Origin: Daldinia sp. FL1419
Lineage: Eukaryota; Ascomycota; Sordariomycetes; Xylariales; Hypoxylaceae
Assembly (NCBI GenBank): GCA_025201765.1
Contig: MU623396.1
Location: 141,906 to 205,905, forward strand
Direction: 5' to 3'
Length of the DNA stretch: 64,000 nt
The notes under the pieces were generated by a model. That model did no database searches, was not told the origin of the DNA, and saw only the letters and a program-made list of their open reading frames with translations. This document shows positions 33,741 to 45,953 of the stretch, in pieces. Each line of letters opens with the position of its first letter. Positions within the stretch are counted from its first letter, which is position 1. A program made the position numbers and the translations under genes.

Positions 33741-35028
33741 ATATATTGATGTTCTACTCTCTTATCTCGTAATAGCAATTGTATATCTCATGACACGCTC
33801 ACTCGTAAGAGAAACACGGAGACCCCGACACAACATTGCACTGCCGTACCATTGTTACTACGCGCCACGCTCGGTCGCGATATTGGCATTGCTCAATTAT
33901 CTCGTACCGCACTAACGCTGTTAGATAATAACCGAGAATAAGTCTAATTATTTGTCTATCTTCTTACTTAATTTGTTCCTGGATTAACCATTAGTCCTGT
34001 AGGCACTCTAGCGTATGCCTTAGATATACACGAAAAAAAAAAAACTTACCTCACTGACAGAGGTAGGTACAGTGAAACACCACTGATCGTCTCTCAGCTG
34101 TGCCAGTCAGCCTACTTTATGATCCCTGTTCGATCCGACCGCCACTTACCCGGATATTGAAGTCAGCCTGGCCGGGGAAAAGCCGCCGAAGAAGTCTTAG
34201 TAGATTTTCCTCCTTGAGGTATCGCGTGTTAGTGTTCTGCACCGGCATACTGGCAATAGACTTCTGGACATAAAATAGATGCTGTTGTTCTTTGCGTAGG
34301 TACCTAACGATTTCCGTAGGCTTACTTCTCAAATCAAGGAGGGTCATCAAACTTAAGAGAGGCAAAAGGAGGTAAGATGAGGCAACCCAATACGCAAGGC
34401 TCTACTAATACATCCAGAATAGGTACCTAGGGTAGGTAACAGCAAGCCTAAGCGTTTCGAGAGCCAATAGCAGATCAATAGTGCAGCCACCACGTATCGA
34501 ATCCCGATAAGGGATCGCTTGGCCAAGTTTTCGTTGCCATATTTAAGAATGAGGAGCTAGATAGCGCTGGCTTGGTAAGTTTCCTCGCATTTCCCGTCGA
34601 GCCCCGTGGGGTCGACTGCGTATTCTCCAACAATGCCAACAGAAAAACAAGCTAGAATTCTGTACTGGAGGGCAAAAGCGAGTTCAACAGACGGCCTGAT
34701 TAGACAGGATATGCCCAGAGCCGATCAGACGTAGCACCCGATCTACCTAGCGCTTAGAGATGGTAGTTAGCCTTCAGCTCACCGAGTATGCCTTATAATA
34801 GGTATTGCCTTGCAGGACGTACTGTATGACAATAGGAGGGGCGAGGCGGGAGGATGCGATTAGTGGTGGCAGTACCTCACTACGTACATGTTATGGAAGC
34901 TTGCACATTCGTAAATTTACAGGCCTTCAGCTAGTCCTTAGGGAGCTCTCGGAATCTTTACCTTACTCAAGTCGACGTAACTACAAATTTGTTTAGATCT
35001 TGAACGACAACGAGTTCTCAAGCCAATA
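33741..35028. other. Intergenic gap between divergent genes
   Basis: About 1.3 kb, with a 12-nt A run near 34034-34045 and a GGTACCTAGGGTAGGTAAC tract near 34422. The only candidate gene is the small ORF listed separately. Confidence 0.4.
34117..34344 (-). CDS. Small ORF, possible degraded or single-exon hypothetical
   Basis: About 76 aa from an internal ATG at about 34344 (MTLLDLRSKPTE at the N terminus, FNIRVSGGRIEQGS at the end). It is charged and helix-rich (YLRKEQQHLFYVQKS). No family recognised and no neighbouring exon could be joined. It may be chance or a relic. Confidence 0.22.
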   Translation of the reverse strand, partial: TLLDLRSKPTEIVRYLRKEQQHLFYVQKSIASMPVQNTNTRYLKEENLLRLLRRLFPGQADFNIRVSGGRIEQGS

Positions 35029-37538
35029 ATGGCGACCGAGCCGACACAGGGTCGACCCCAGCCCTTGTGGAATTCCACCGAGCGCTTGGATCTTTCTTTG
35101 GACTATAGTTCGATTTCTCCAAATCACACTGAAACCCGCCACCAAAATGGAGACCCTGATATGGAGACAGCGTCCTCAATCATACCTAGCACGAATATAA
35201 GGAGGGTGACGCACAGAGGACTGCTCCCAATCCACGTGTTTGTGAGTGAACCGTCCATTATAGATCGTCGAATGCATGGTAATTGATAATAGTAGATGAT
35301 TACTGTCAATGCTACACTGGGAGTAGGGCTCTACTGGCGCGGTGGACAGGTGTTGCAGCTAGGCGGTTTCGCGGACGTTATCATATCCTTCTTGTCGGTC
35401 GGGTTCCTCGCGTGGATAGTTACGCAATGCATCACCGAACTTCTGTGTATCTGGCCCGTCCCCGGGGCCATGTCCGTCTTCGTACGTGAGTTCGTAGATT
35501 TTGAGCTGGGAATAACCGTGGGTATCGCATATTGGTTCGCAAAGGAAGTCTGCTCCTATCATACGGGATAGCTAACGCGTCGTAGGTTCACATACTCGGT
35601 CTCGTTCGCCGCACTCATAGCAAGTACTGCGGCCGAGGTTCATTACTGGACGAACGACAAGAACAATTCGACTAAAGTTATTGATGGAATATTGATATAC
35701 ACGATCGCACCAGTAACCTTAATAATCCTTAATTCTTTTGGGATTCGCGTAAGTTCCTTCAAGTCGGCCAAGGCTAGGTATTTAGGAGATCACTTCTAAC
35801 ATAACCCTTCGAGATAGATATACGGATGGATCGAAGTAGTCAGTGGCGTCATAAAGTTGTTCTTCCTGGCGATAATTATCATAGCAATGCTTATATTCGG
35901 TACGTCGTTTCTATCTGCCTAGGTAACTAAGGCCTAAGAGGGAAATCCTATTGATAATTGATTTTAGCTGCCCAAGTCTCTCCGGACTCTTACGATCAAC
36001 GTAGTAAGTTTTGAGCTACTTGAAGTTGCTGGAAGATATACGCTGACTATTTGGTAAACTATTAGATTGGAGCCCATCGGAAACATATGATCACGACGCA
36101 GCTAAGGGTTGGTTCCCTGCTCTACTGTAAGTAACCTATATCCATACCACCCAGGCACCTACTTAGGCACCCGTGAATTCGAGTACCTGAACGCTGAACT
36201 CTAACCCAGCATATGCTTATCCACGGCAACGTTCGCCTACGTCGGTGTCGAAGTCCCCGCAGCCGCCGCACTCGAAGCTAGACCTACGAAAGCTTCCACT
36301 CAAAACGGCAATCAAGCTAGTAATATTGGGGAGACCGTTCGGTTTTCGTCGAAATGGATCTCAGTCTTTGCGTGTATCGCATATACGTTAAGCGGAACTT
36401 TTGTGTCTCTATGTGTTGATCACACGGATCTTCGACTACCCCGTCTCGATTGGCTGAATTCTACACGACCGAGCAACGAGACCCAATCTGCATTCGTTCT
36501 GGTTGCAGAAGATCACAGCCCAAAACTAGCGGCTGCCTTTAACGTGTTTCTTGTGTTCACGGCGTTGTCGTGCGCCAACACGAACCTTTACGTAGCGTCT
36601 AGAACACTGTTCGGTCTAACTAATCAAATAGATGGCGGCCCCGACGAGCCTTGGTATTTGAATATTCTGGCGTGGCTCGGACGTACCAATAGCTACAGAG
36701 TCCCAGTTCGAGCGATGACAGTATCTGCTATTGCTTTTATTTGGGTACCGTTCCTGCAACTTCGCTACCCCAGTCAGTCAGATACGGAGTCGAGCCAGGA
36801 AACCCTATCAGGAGGCGACGAACCCCAAAAAGGCAATGTTACTGGTGGAATAAGCGATGTGAGAGCCAACACATGGGCAGCTTGTAGGATTCCGCTGACT
36901 CGATTTAGTTTATCTATATTCTTTCCGAGATGGGCTCTATTGGAGTGTTGATCGTCTGGGCTTGTGAATGCTTGGCATTTATACGATACTATCACTGGTG
37001 AGACATAAACATACTTCATTGAAGAAACCTTGGTAGGGTCTAACATATACTAGTATCAGTAAGCACCATAACAAACTAGTAGAGCGGAACGTATCGCGTG
37101 TTCAGCGCTTTAGTGACAAGGATGATAACGACTACCCCTATATAAGTAACGGGCAACCGTTTACAGCTTATTTAGGTCTACTGGGTTGTTTGCTCGTTCT
37201 CTTAATAGTTGATGGAGCTTCTCTTTGGAATGGTTTCTATGGCGAAGCGTTTCTATCGTCATACCTTCTCGTCAGTCCCTACCAATATCCATAACTATAA
37301 CAATATTTAACATTTGAATGATTAGGTTTCCATTTTCATACTGGTATGGGCTGCCTTGAAGCTTTGGCGAGGTGCAAAATGGTCACCCGTCGACCTTTCC
37401 AACCCAGATCAAGTCATAGGCATTATCCGTGGACTTCATGAATTTAGTTACGCCGGATTCCAATCCGAATCTGACCCAAATCAACGCAGACGTTCGTCTC
37501 TATGGCGGGTCTCCAGATTTTTCGGACCTAAAGAATGA
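35029..37538 (+). CDS. Amino-acid permease (APC family, GAP-type)
   Basis: Ten exons (35029-35241, 35296-35534, 35586-35748, 35818-35899, 35968-36003, 36066-36126, 36210-36858, 36909-36997, 37054-37270, 37326-37538) give 653 aa, typical for plasma-membrane amino-acid/H+ symporters. Seen: the TM1 glycine motif ATLGVGLYWRGG, the loop CITELLCIWPVPGAM, the GIAYWFTYS segment, SFGIRIYGWIEVVSG, AFAYVGVEVPAAAALEAR, SCANTNLYVASRTLFGL, and SEMGSIGVLIVWACECLAFI. The N terminus is hydrophilic. Exon 2 ends at a weak donor (GTTCGC), the only one that keeps the conserved WFT. Exon 7 ends at GTGAGA, leaving a 30-residue hydrophilic insert before TM10 that is unusual. Exact substrates unknown. It converges on the M13 protease (230 bp). 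Confidence 0.87.
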
Positions 37539-37768
37539 TAGCCAAGTTAGGATATACGGGAAACGACATCACGCTCATGGACTAACTTCTTGATGAGAGG
37601 TCATATGAAGCCTATATTAACTACCTACCTACTTAGGTGGACTTATATTTATGCGATAACATCAAAATTCAAATCATCATCCATGAGGATATATGCAATC
37701 CATCGCGCCAAACCAAGTCTATAATTATTCGAGTAATGAAGTAAATTGTGCCATGCACAACTCTCCGC

Positions 37769-40205
37769 CTAATAAATCACGCACGTGGGCTTCTTGACAG
37801 GGCAGTTGAAAGCTTGCCTAAAGCCATCCGAATTTTCCATCATGTTCTGGATTCGAACGTCAGAGGGCGAGTGTGCGTCAGCGAGCATAACTTGCTTAGC
37901 GGCATCCCCTGACTTGTCGCAGAAGAACTGAGCGGCAGACACGTAGAAGAGCTGCTCGCGCGTGAACTTTTCCGACAGCCCGGGCATGTCGAAATCGGAC
38001 GCCGGGTCTTCGCGCCTCTTGTCTAGCCACGCGTCGTACGCCGTGTTGATGCCGCCGGTGTCAGCGATGTTCTCACCTAGCGTCTGCGTGCCGTTGACGG
38101 GGACCTGCGTTCCATCGCTCAGGGTCACATTGCTGGAGCTGTATTGCTTCACAAGGCACTCGGCGCGCTTGTTGAATGCGGCTTCGCTCTCGTCATCCCA
38201 CCAGTCCTTAAATACACCCCGTTCGTCATACATCCGCCCCGTGCTATCGAGAGAATGCGTGAACTCGTGACCGAGGATGAAACCAAGCCCTCCGTAGTTA
38301 AGGTAAGCTGGTACTTCCGGATGTAGGAGTAGAGGTTGAAGAATTCCATTGGAGATGATGATTGCGTTATCGAATGGAGTGTAAAAGGCGTTGATGGTAA
38401 GAGATGAGCCGGCATCAGACGGCCACGAACCCTTCTGCTTCTTCGTCCCATAGAGCGAAGAGGTCGACTTACTTAACCATTTCGAATAAGAGACTTCGTT
38501 ATTAAAATAAGAGTCTGAGACAACATAGTCGGCATAATAACCATTCAGCGATTGGGCATCCTCAAGGTTAGGGCCCTGCGGTAATCGTTAGCATTTCGAT
38601 CTAGAACTAGAATATTGGACTTAAACTTACAGCGGTCGGGTAGCCAAGTTTAGGGTAGATTGACTCAACCTTATGCCTGGCAATAGCCTTCACTTTGTCA
38701 GTCATCCATTCAATGCCATCGATATTCTTAGCAAGGCGTTTTTGGATCCTCGTGGTCATTTCTTCAAGGGTCTTCCTAATCGCGTCCGTGTACTTGGCTT
38801 CCACATAAGGCTTGCTAAGCAGCCATGCAGTTTTCGAATCGGCTTCCGTGACACAGGTTCGCCACCGTTCAGGGATATAGGGCTTCTGGATATTTTATTA
38901 GCCATCTGGTATCCAGTTCATGGTAATGAGCTGATAGGTTCCTACCTCCCCAGAGAGCTTGCTGGCAAATTCTCTTAGAGATTCTACCTCTGGGCCATCA
39001 ACAGCTGACTGGAATCCAGAGATAGCCTGTCGCATGAAATAAGCCTGAATGGCGGGCTTTGTGGTGTTTGCCAAAACCTGAGACAGCGAAGCAGAATATT
39101 CCGGAAGGTTGTAAGATACTTTTTCAATAGGAGAAGGACTGATCGTCTTGAATAACGAGGCTAAGTTAAACTCGGGGGCAAGCTGGGTAGCGTTATCTAG
39201 AGTCGTAACCGGAATCGGGCCCTAATCATAGTCAGTAATCTCGTTAACTTTGGTATGCTACATGAAATCTAGACTTACTGGTTCCTGACTTGGAACTGGT
39301 ATGATAGCAGCGATTTGTTGTTCGAGATCCACCAGACTGCGGGCTAGTTCCTTTGCTTTGGCCTTTAACTCGTCTGTAGGCAGCAAACCCGCAAAGGCCT
39401 GTGCGAGTGCCTTCTCATATGCGGAGCGGACTTCTTCGTTCTCGTAAAGCTCGCTCGAGAGAGGAGCAGTCGTCGGTGCAATGGTAGGAATATAGGTTTC
39501 CTAAGACGTTAGCACGACTGTTTATAATAACAGAAGTAGAAATCGTACAGCATCAGCAGGATCATAATCAATTCCTATAGTCAAAAAAGGAAACGAAGAG
39601 TGTTGGGCGAAGTAGAGGTAAGTCTTGCTAAATGCCTCGTAGTCGGCGGCATCAAAACGAGTGGGATTTTCGAGTTCTTCTGTAGTGACCGGGAATGTCT
39701 CTGTGATGTTGCCAAGAAAGGTAACCAGCGGCTGGACGCCTTTTTCAGCAATCGCCGTTTCGTTCAAACAGGCGTTGTAGCCGGCAACCAACTTCTTGAA
39801 GTTCTTCTCATCGATAGACCCAGGAGAAATCTAGGTAGAAACCAAATTAGTTAACCGTTAAAACACTCCCACAGAATGTTGTACGTACCCAAGAGGGTTC
39901 AGATGGCGCTTCCAAGATATTCCTCATGAATATTCCATTCTTTTCCGTTAAAGTAGTTATCTCTCCCAAATGTAACTCCCAGGCAGGAATTACATTCCGC
40001 TCCCGAAGGCCACCACAAACGACTTGGGATCACTATTAGCAGAAATCCCATATACACTTGATTATCAAAAGGAGGATAATTGCATACGCTGTTCAAAGTT
40101 TGTGCAGGGATCGATATTCTGGAAGTTGGAATCGAGATTGGAGAATATGGCGGCCGACGCCTGGATACATGACTGCGAAAGGCAGACCGAGGAATTCGGA
40201 TACAT
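37769..40205 (-). CDS. M13-family zinc metallopeptidase (neprilysin-like)
   Basis: Seven exons (40205-40088, 40022-39889, 39830-39549, 39500-39279, 39221-38946, 38885-38631, 38575-37769) give 697 aa. Zinc site: HEFTH at 532-536, third ligand Glu597 in GENIAD with Asp601; the substrate loop NAFYTP is at 491-496. Paired cysteines (CLSQSCIQ, DPCTNFEQ, VCGG, C-terminal CPVKKPTCVIY) match the M13 disulfide pattern. The family cleaves small peptides outside the cell. From the ATG at 40205 no signal peptide is seen, yet a very hydrophobic stretch (CFLFPFLLFFFSS) is in frame just upstream without an ATG; an unseen 5' exon or non-AUG start is possible, so the N terminus is uncertain. The rest is secure. 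Confidence 0.9.
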
Positions 40206-42093
40206 ACTGAACCAAGGAAAGTTGGAAGAGAAAAAGAAAAGTAAAAAGGGAAACAAGAAACACAAGGAAACTATGTGTTGGTAAGAGACCAAGCGGTGAG
40301 GTAGAAACTCAACATGACTATCTGCTGTGATCTATCTCGTGGTATATATGCTTCAACAGCCCGGACTGTATAGCCCAGCAGAATGCCAGACAAACCAAGA
40401 TGACGCCATCAAAGTGGCCCAATATTTTCCAAGTCCTAGAGTAAAGCCTAACATTGTAGGATAGCTGAGATGATGGAGATACTGATCTGCAAGCTGAAGT
40501 ATTGGGTCATGCTACCGCTGCAGAAGCGGAACCCAAGGCGATGCAGCCTGGGGGCTCACCTCCAGAGATCCGCAAAGATTCTGGGTATAGATATTACCGA
40601 AAACAGCGGCCAAGGCGCGATATTATTGGGCAATGCTATACTGAGTAACGGTTATCGTAAGGCACTGCAGATGTTTACAACATTTCCAAGCAAATATTAC
40701 AGGCTTAAGCACGTTCGACCGCAACATAAGTCTAAAGGGTTCACTTGAACGGAACTATACTGCGAACAGCTATACAAGATACTGTCAAGCTTACATTTTT
40801 AAGATTGCGTTATTCACGTCGGGATCCCAACTAATGCGTGATTATCTGAATAAGGAGAATACATCACCCTGTAAGCCGCGAAACCAACTTAGCAAGGTAT
40901 TTACTTTCTCGGGGAGCTTCTCTCTCCTCCTTTAGGAGATTCCTGCATTCAAGGGCAGAAAAGGTAAAAGTCCTAGATGCTATCCCATGGTCCTCGAGCG
41001 TTGGGTTGTTAGTTAGACTTGGCATTTCCAGGAACCAGCTAATAACTCCATCTCATAGGATAGCGAGCGAACTTTTGATAAATCCACCAATTTTAAAAAT
41101 CTTACATGACTATTATTATCGTGAATAAGCATCAGCCACGAGTCCTGCGCATACTAATAATGGTATAGATCAACATATTTTTACAGTATAGCAATCAACT
41201 AAGAGGAAGAAGCCTTCGTGGGTCCATTTACTTAGCGCGGGTATACAACGGGTCCTCGTCACGATTGAAGCTCTATAAAACACTATAACTAGTCCTAGTC
41301 TTATATAGACAAGACTGGCACCTGCGAAACAATATAATCTCAGGTATCTAGGTAGGTAGGTAGGTACTTGTGTGGCATTTTATATCGGCGATAACATACC
41401 TAAGATACATAGTACCTAGTTAGGTTAATTGGGTACTTAGGTACTTAGGTAATAATAACTGAATAACTGCCCGCAATACAATAAGCCTTCGTTCGAGTAC
41501 CCCTCGACTAGACTATTCACTATGCAACATTTATTCTGCACAAAATCGCAACCTTACATAGGTAGATTGAAGATAAACGATCACATGTAAAAAGAAACAC
41601 TAGTATTGGATCGCATCTTCAATTCAATCCACAAGCTCGGATTGGTTGCACTGCGTCATAGGTATCCCTCTGCGTAACCTCAGTGCGTATCGATAGGCAT
41701 CGCTAGCGCATCCAAATCTCGCAGGTCCCGGCTCCCTTTTACGTTTAAGCCGAGCAGCATGTGCAACTTGCCGAGGCCGAACCAATTCAGCCATCAGCCA
41801 TCAGCCATCGTCATTCTCCAACCCGGTTCCCGAAAATGGTATTCCTTCTCACCTAGGTACTCTTAACCAATACTTTGTAGCTTATACTTATTACTATTGT
41901 TGTAAAATAAATCCAAAATAATTACCTGTAATTCAAACCAATGACCCGGTAACATCTCGAAGCGCATCCTTCCTTTCATTCCCCCCCCAAAGTCGCCGCC
42001 GTTCCTCTGTCCTTTGTACCGCGGCGACGCGAAACCCGACCGAGCTTACCTCTCCTCTCCTCTCTTAACCCCCCGAAACCAACAAACACCAAG
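40206..42093. other. Gene-poor gap (about 1.9 kb)
   Basis: Upstream of the M13 gene and of PXMP4. It contains AGGTAGGTAGGTAGGTAC near 41347-41365, further such tracts near 41398-41450, and a triple CAGCCAT repeat near 41789-41808. An ORF of 92 codons near 40470 shows no protein-like features. Confidence 0.4.
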
Positions 42094-42789
42094 ATGGAAC
42101 CGCCATCCCCTTCAACCCTCGAAGGCCTCAAGGCCGCAGTCGAGCAAGTAATCCTAAACCCGGCGTACCACGACCTCCTCGCCGTCGTAAAAGGGGCACG
42201 CAACGGCGCCGTCTACGGGGCCAAAGTGCGCTTCCCGCACGCGCTGGTCATGGTCTTCTTATTCCGATCCGGCACCCTTCGAGAAAAAGCCTCGCTGGTA
42301 ATACGCGCGACGCGCACGCACGCGCAGAACCTGGCGCGCTTCGCCGTTATATACAAGCTGGTATGCTTCCTGCTAAAGCGATACGGGCCAACGCCCGGGA
42401 AGTCTGGGCCGTACGACTCGTTTATGGCGGGCTTGGTGGGCGGGTACTTTGTGTTTGGCGGGAGGTCGCGACGCACCGGAAAGATACCAAGTGTCAACCA
42501 GCAGATTGTGATATACGTCTTTGCGCGTGTCGTCCTAGCTCTCGCGCGGCTCGCCGTCAAGCCCGAAGGCGGCACAGGGTTGCCGTTGATATCGCGGCAG
42601 GGCGTCTCCGAATCTATAACGCGGTACGCCTGGCCCGTATTCGCATCGCTATCGTGGGCTAGTGTAATGCACCTATTCCGTTATCACCCCGACGACTTAC
42701 AACCGTCGCTTCGTGGCAGCATGACATATATCTACCAGCAGTCCGACCACTGGGACAGTCTAAGGAATTTTATTTGGCATAATAAGTAG
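42094..42789 (+). CDS. Peroxisomal membrane protein 4 (PXMP4/PMP24-like)
   Basis: A single exon of 231 aa. It aligns by eye with PXMP4: KGARNGAVYGAKVRFPHALV near 48-67, FLFRSGTLREK, HAQNLARFAVIYK, a FMAGLVGGYFVFG loop, and VNQQIVIYVFARV. PXMP4 is a Tim17/Tim22-related integral peroxisomal protein of unclear function. The glycine-rich helices (GLVGGYFVFGG) support the fold. The start is the first ATG, in context AAGATGG. Codon use is GC-rich. It converges on CMT1. Confidence 0.88.
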   Translation: MEPPSPSTLEGLKAAVEQVILNPAYHDLLAVVKGARNGAVYGAKVRFPHALVMVFLFRSGTLREKASLVIRATRTHAQNLARFAVIYKLVCFLLKRYGPTPGKSGPYDSFMAGLVGGYFVFGGRSRRTGKIPSVNQQIVIYVFARVVLALARLAVKPEGGTGLPLISRQGVSESITRYAWPVFASLSWASVMHLFRYHPDDLQPSLRGSMTYIYQQSDHWDSLRNFIWHNK

Positions 42790-43342
42790 CGAGCTCAGAA
42801 TACGGAACGATAGCAGCGCATTGGGGAGATCCAGTCAAGGCTCTCCCGTTATACGATATCATTTGAGGCGTTTATGTTGAATTCTTGGATGTTATATTTA
42901 CACATGTACGGGTGTACGCATTTAGCTTGGGTAAACAGCTTGGTTGGCATCGATGACGCGAGCAGTATGGTCGGAGATGGGTATTCTTTAGCTAGACGGG
43001 CATCATATGTAGTATTGGTGCATTATTGCATTTGACTAGATTCAGCCCGACCTCGTTTGCTGACATAGATTGCTCTACCCGTCTAAAAATCACCTTTGGG
43101 TAGCCATTGATGTACATAGCAGTAGTAAAAAGAGCCGGAAAATCCAGAGCGATCGACGATTATTCAGGAGGGTATGGGTTCGCAGATCCATCTTGGCATG
43201 CTACGTGGAAGAGGGTTTAGGAGCTTTGGCAATGAAGCTTTACCTAACAGAGATATGTTAGATTATCAATTCAACGTCAAATATCTTAGTTATATTTTTC
43301 TGATTTTGTTTCTTTTCTCTATGCCGACCTCTATTCTATATT
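42790..43342. other. Convergent intergenic spacer
   Basis: Shared 3' region of the PXMP4-like and CMT1-like genes. Nothing else seen. Confidence 0.4.
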
Positions 43343-44667
43343 TTATAGGTGCATCCATCCGTTGGACCACATTATTTGCATTTCGTTTATGAGGCATGCT
43401 TCTCCCGGCTCGTACCGTTGCAGACCCCCATCAGGGGCTTCTAGCTTCCATTGTTCTAGCCGGGTCTGTACAACTCGATTCTCCAGCCGAGACTGGATGG
43501 CGACGTGCCAGCCGTTAAGGCGATTAACCCACGCCCCTACAACCGTCCAGAAAGGATTAGGGAATCGATTTGTTCTAACCTGATGATATGCGTTGGCATC
43601 ATAGGCGACGCGAACGTTTGGGTTAAGCCATACGCCCTTCTCCGCCGTAAGGTAGTTGTCAGCATGGATTAAACAGCATTCTGAACCCTCGAGGTGAAAA
43701 TCTGCCAAACTATCGTCGATGCCACGGAATTGGAGAGGTGGATTGGCATAAAAAGGAGCCGCATCGAATACTACAATTCCGTTCCAACATGAGGTTACAG
43801 GGATAGGCGCATTGCGCTCGGCTGCCGCCCTGGCGACGGGGGATTGAAACCAAGGCCAATGCAAGGAAATGGTCTTTAGGCCCAGGTCGTCCCGCAGGGC
43901 AAATGTGTCGTAGTATAAAGGTGCTACCTTGTAATCCATGGCACATGCAGCGGCATAGTTATTGTCGCGGGTGTTGAACAGTGTGACGATATCGTCGGTC
44001 TAGATCATTCCACGTTAGCCGTCGACTTGTCACAGAAATACATCCGCACAAGATCATGTGAGCCTACGTCAAAGACAACATCATTTAGCCAGAGAACCTT
44101 GTCAAACTCTCTTCCTTCACTCTGCAGCTGCTTAAGCGGTTCCATTGCATGGTTTCGAACCTTGGAAAGGTAAGGTATCCTGCGCAGTTCGAATTGACTT
44201 TCGGCAGCATTCCAAATCCACCCGGGTTCCCGCGCGCCTGGCGGAGGTCGAGTATCGATTTCTTCTAACTGCTCCCATACCGTCATTCCCAATCTGATCG
44301 TATTAGAAGCATCTTTCTGATCGAGAGCCGCTTTTAAGTCCATTAACGCCTCTTTTGTTTCATCTTGGGATCCTGATTCGATGGCCGATACGTAGACGTT
44401 GTCCGGACCGAAGAAGTCGACTAAATCCAACACCGCTTGATTCCATCTTGATCGCAGTATCGGTTCGGTGTTGCGGTGTACCGATGCAATGAATACACTG
44501 GTATTCCTCGGAGGAGGGGCGGATCGTCGGTCGATGGTTAGGTTCTCGCGATAAGTATCGGGGCGGTGGCGTATTAGGCATATGGCGTCGATAGAGAATA
44601 GGAAAAACAAGACGAAGAGAAGTGGGCGCAGGTAATTACGCCTAAAGCGGCGATACTTGATGAGCAT
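43343..44667 (-). CDS. CMT1/CAP59-type alpha-1,3-mannosyltransferase
   Basis: Two exons (44667-44068, 43999-43343) give 418 aa. A type II anchor (residues 14-33) is followed by a luminal domain like the CAP59_mtransfer family: FIASVHRNTEPILRSRWN (near 59), NVYVSAIESGSQDETKEAL, KVLWLNDVVFDTDDIVTLFN around the exon junction, and a CxxMDYK/YYDTFALRD block. The Cryptococcus member CMT1 transfers mannose alpha-1,3; ascomycete members may act on cell-wall or secreted glycans in the Golgi, which is inferred. The intron (GTAGGC donor) lies inside the LNDVVFD-TDDIV motif; splicing restores it. Confidence 0.85.
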
Positions 44668-45953
44668 CTAGAAAAAATATAATTGCCTCTCAAGGCAGAG
44701 AGAACTATCTGCACACAAAGGAAATGGAGCAAAGGAGGGACTGGTAGGTTTCTGGTAAAAATTATAACATTATTGAATAAAGGATAGCTGTCTCTCCGTC
44801 GACCCCCGTTCCAGATGAAGCGAACAAAGTGTGAAGATAGATCATGGGATCCTCGACGACTACCTACTCCTGTTATTGTATAAGTTACTCCATTAAAATA
44901 ACCAAAGGGCCGCAACTTGTAGAAATGCCATGGAACCATGAGCCAAGGGGCTGCGTAAGTATTTTAGTGACGCTCGGCGTTTAAAGCCAAGGTGAGGGCG
45001 TCGAATAAAAAGGTGTCGAGCCTTTTACGAAGCTTCCACGGTTAGCCCAGGGTACCATTCCTAAGCCATTCTTAGGTAGATTACATAGTAAGTACCTTGC
45101 ATAGGTACCTCTTATTGAAATGCGCAGCAGGGGAAATAGCAGCCCCCCTGAGCCCGGGCTTTTCGTAAGGGCTTTTTGAATCTAGAACATGTTGCCGTAA
45201 GATTGGGGTCGAAAAAGCTGACTTGATTAAGACAGAATATGGAACTAATTTGTTACATTGTTGCAGGGAGGTACTTCCGTATTTAGTGGAATTAAGCTTG
45301 GTAAACCTTGGGACTAACTATGCAATATTAGAAGAACATGTTTTGCAGCTGCCGCTAACTACCCGAATTTAGAGGTTACGCATTAGGTAAAAACGCATCC
45401 CGGTTACGCATACCGACCCAATGGCTTGGGTAGGGTGTGTACCGCGATGGAAGGCAAGCTTGAGGCAACCTAAAGACTGGAGGTTTGCATAGTAGGTATC
45501 TACCTAATGTTACATAGGAAGGTATTATCAGTATCGCCTTCCATACTTTTTAATCAATTAGGTATGTACATGAGGTAGTGTAGTTTATCGCGTCTATCAT
45601 TTCTCGGTTGATCGGATCTATACGCGGATACGTACCTAGGTACTACCTATGACTAAATACATCCTCTAAAATACTACGTTAATTGATTGCTAAGTGCAAC
45701 GCTTCGCCGGAAAGTCCTGTAGTATCAGGTCGTGATTGCCGACAATAGCATATAGCGGTCTATACGTTGTACATGTTAGTATTGAAACTGACGCCATCGG
45801 AACGGTTTGACTTCCAAGAATATAATTGTGGGGGGTTGGCATCCCTATGTACCTACCTGCATTTATCTAAACCTTTGTAGAACAAGCCGAAATCAACTCC
45901 AAGCTTTCTCTCCCACATATATCTTTCAGAATATACATGAGAAATTTGAAAAC
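44668..45953. other. Gene-poor gap (about 1.3 kb)
   Basis: AT-rich, with TAGGTACC-like tracts near 45072-45110, 45495-45510 and 45635-45650. No gene seen. Confidence 0.4.

Noticed and set aside
40470..40748. 92-codon ORF upstream of PXMP4
   Set aside because: No protein-like pattern or neighbouring exons.
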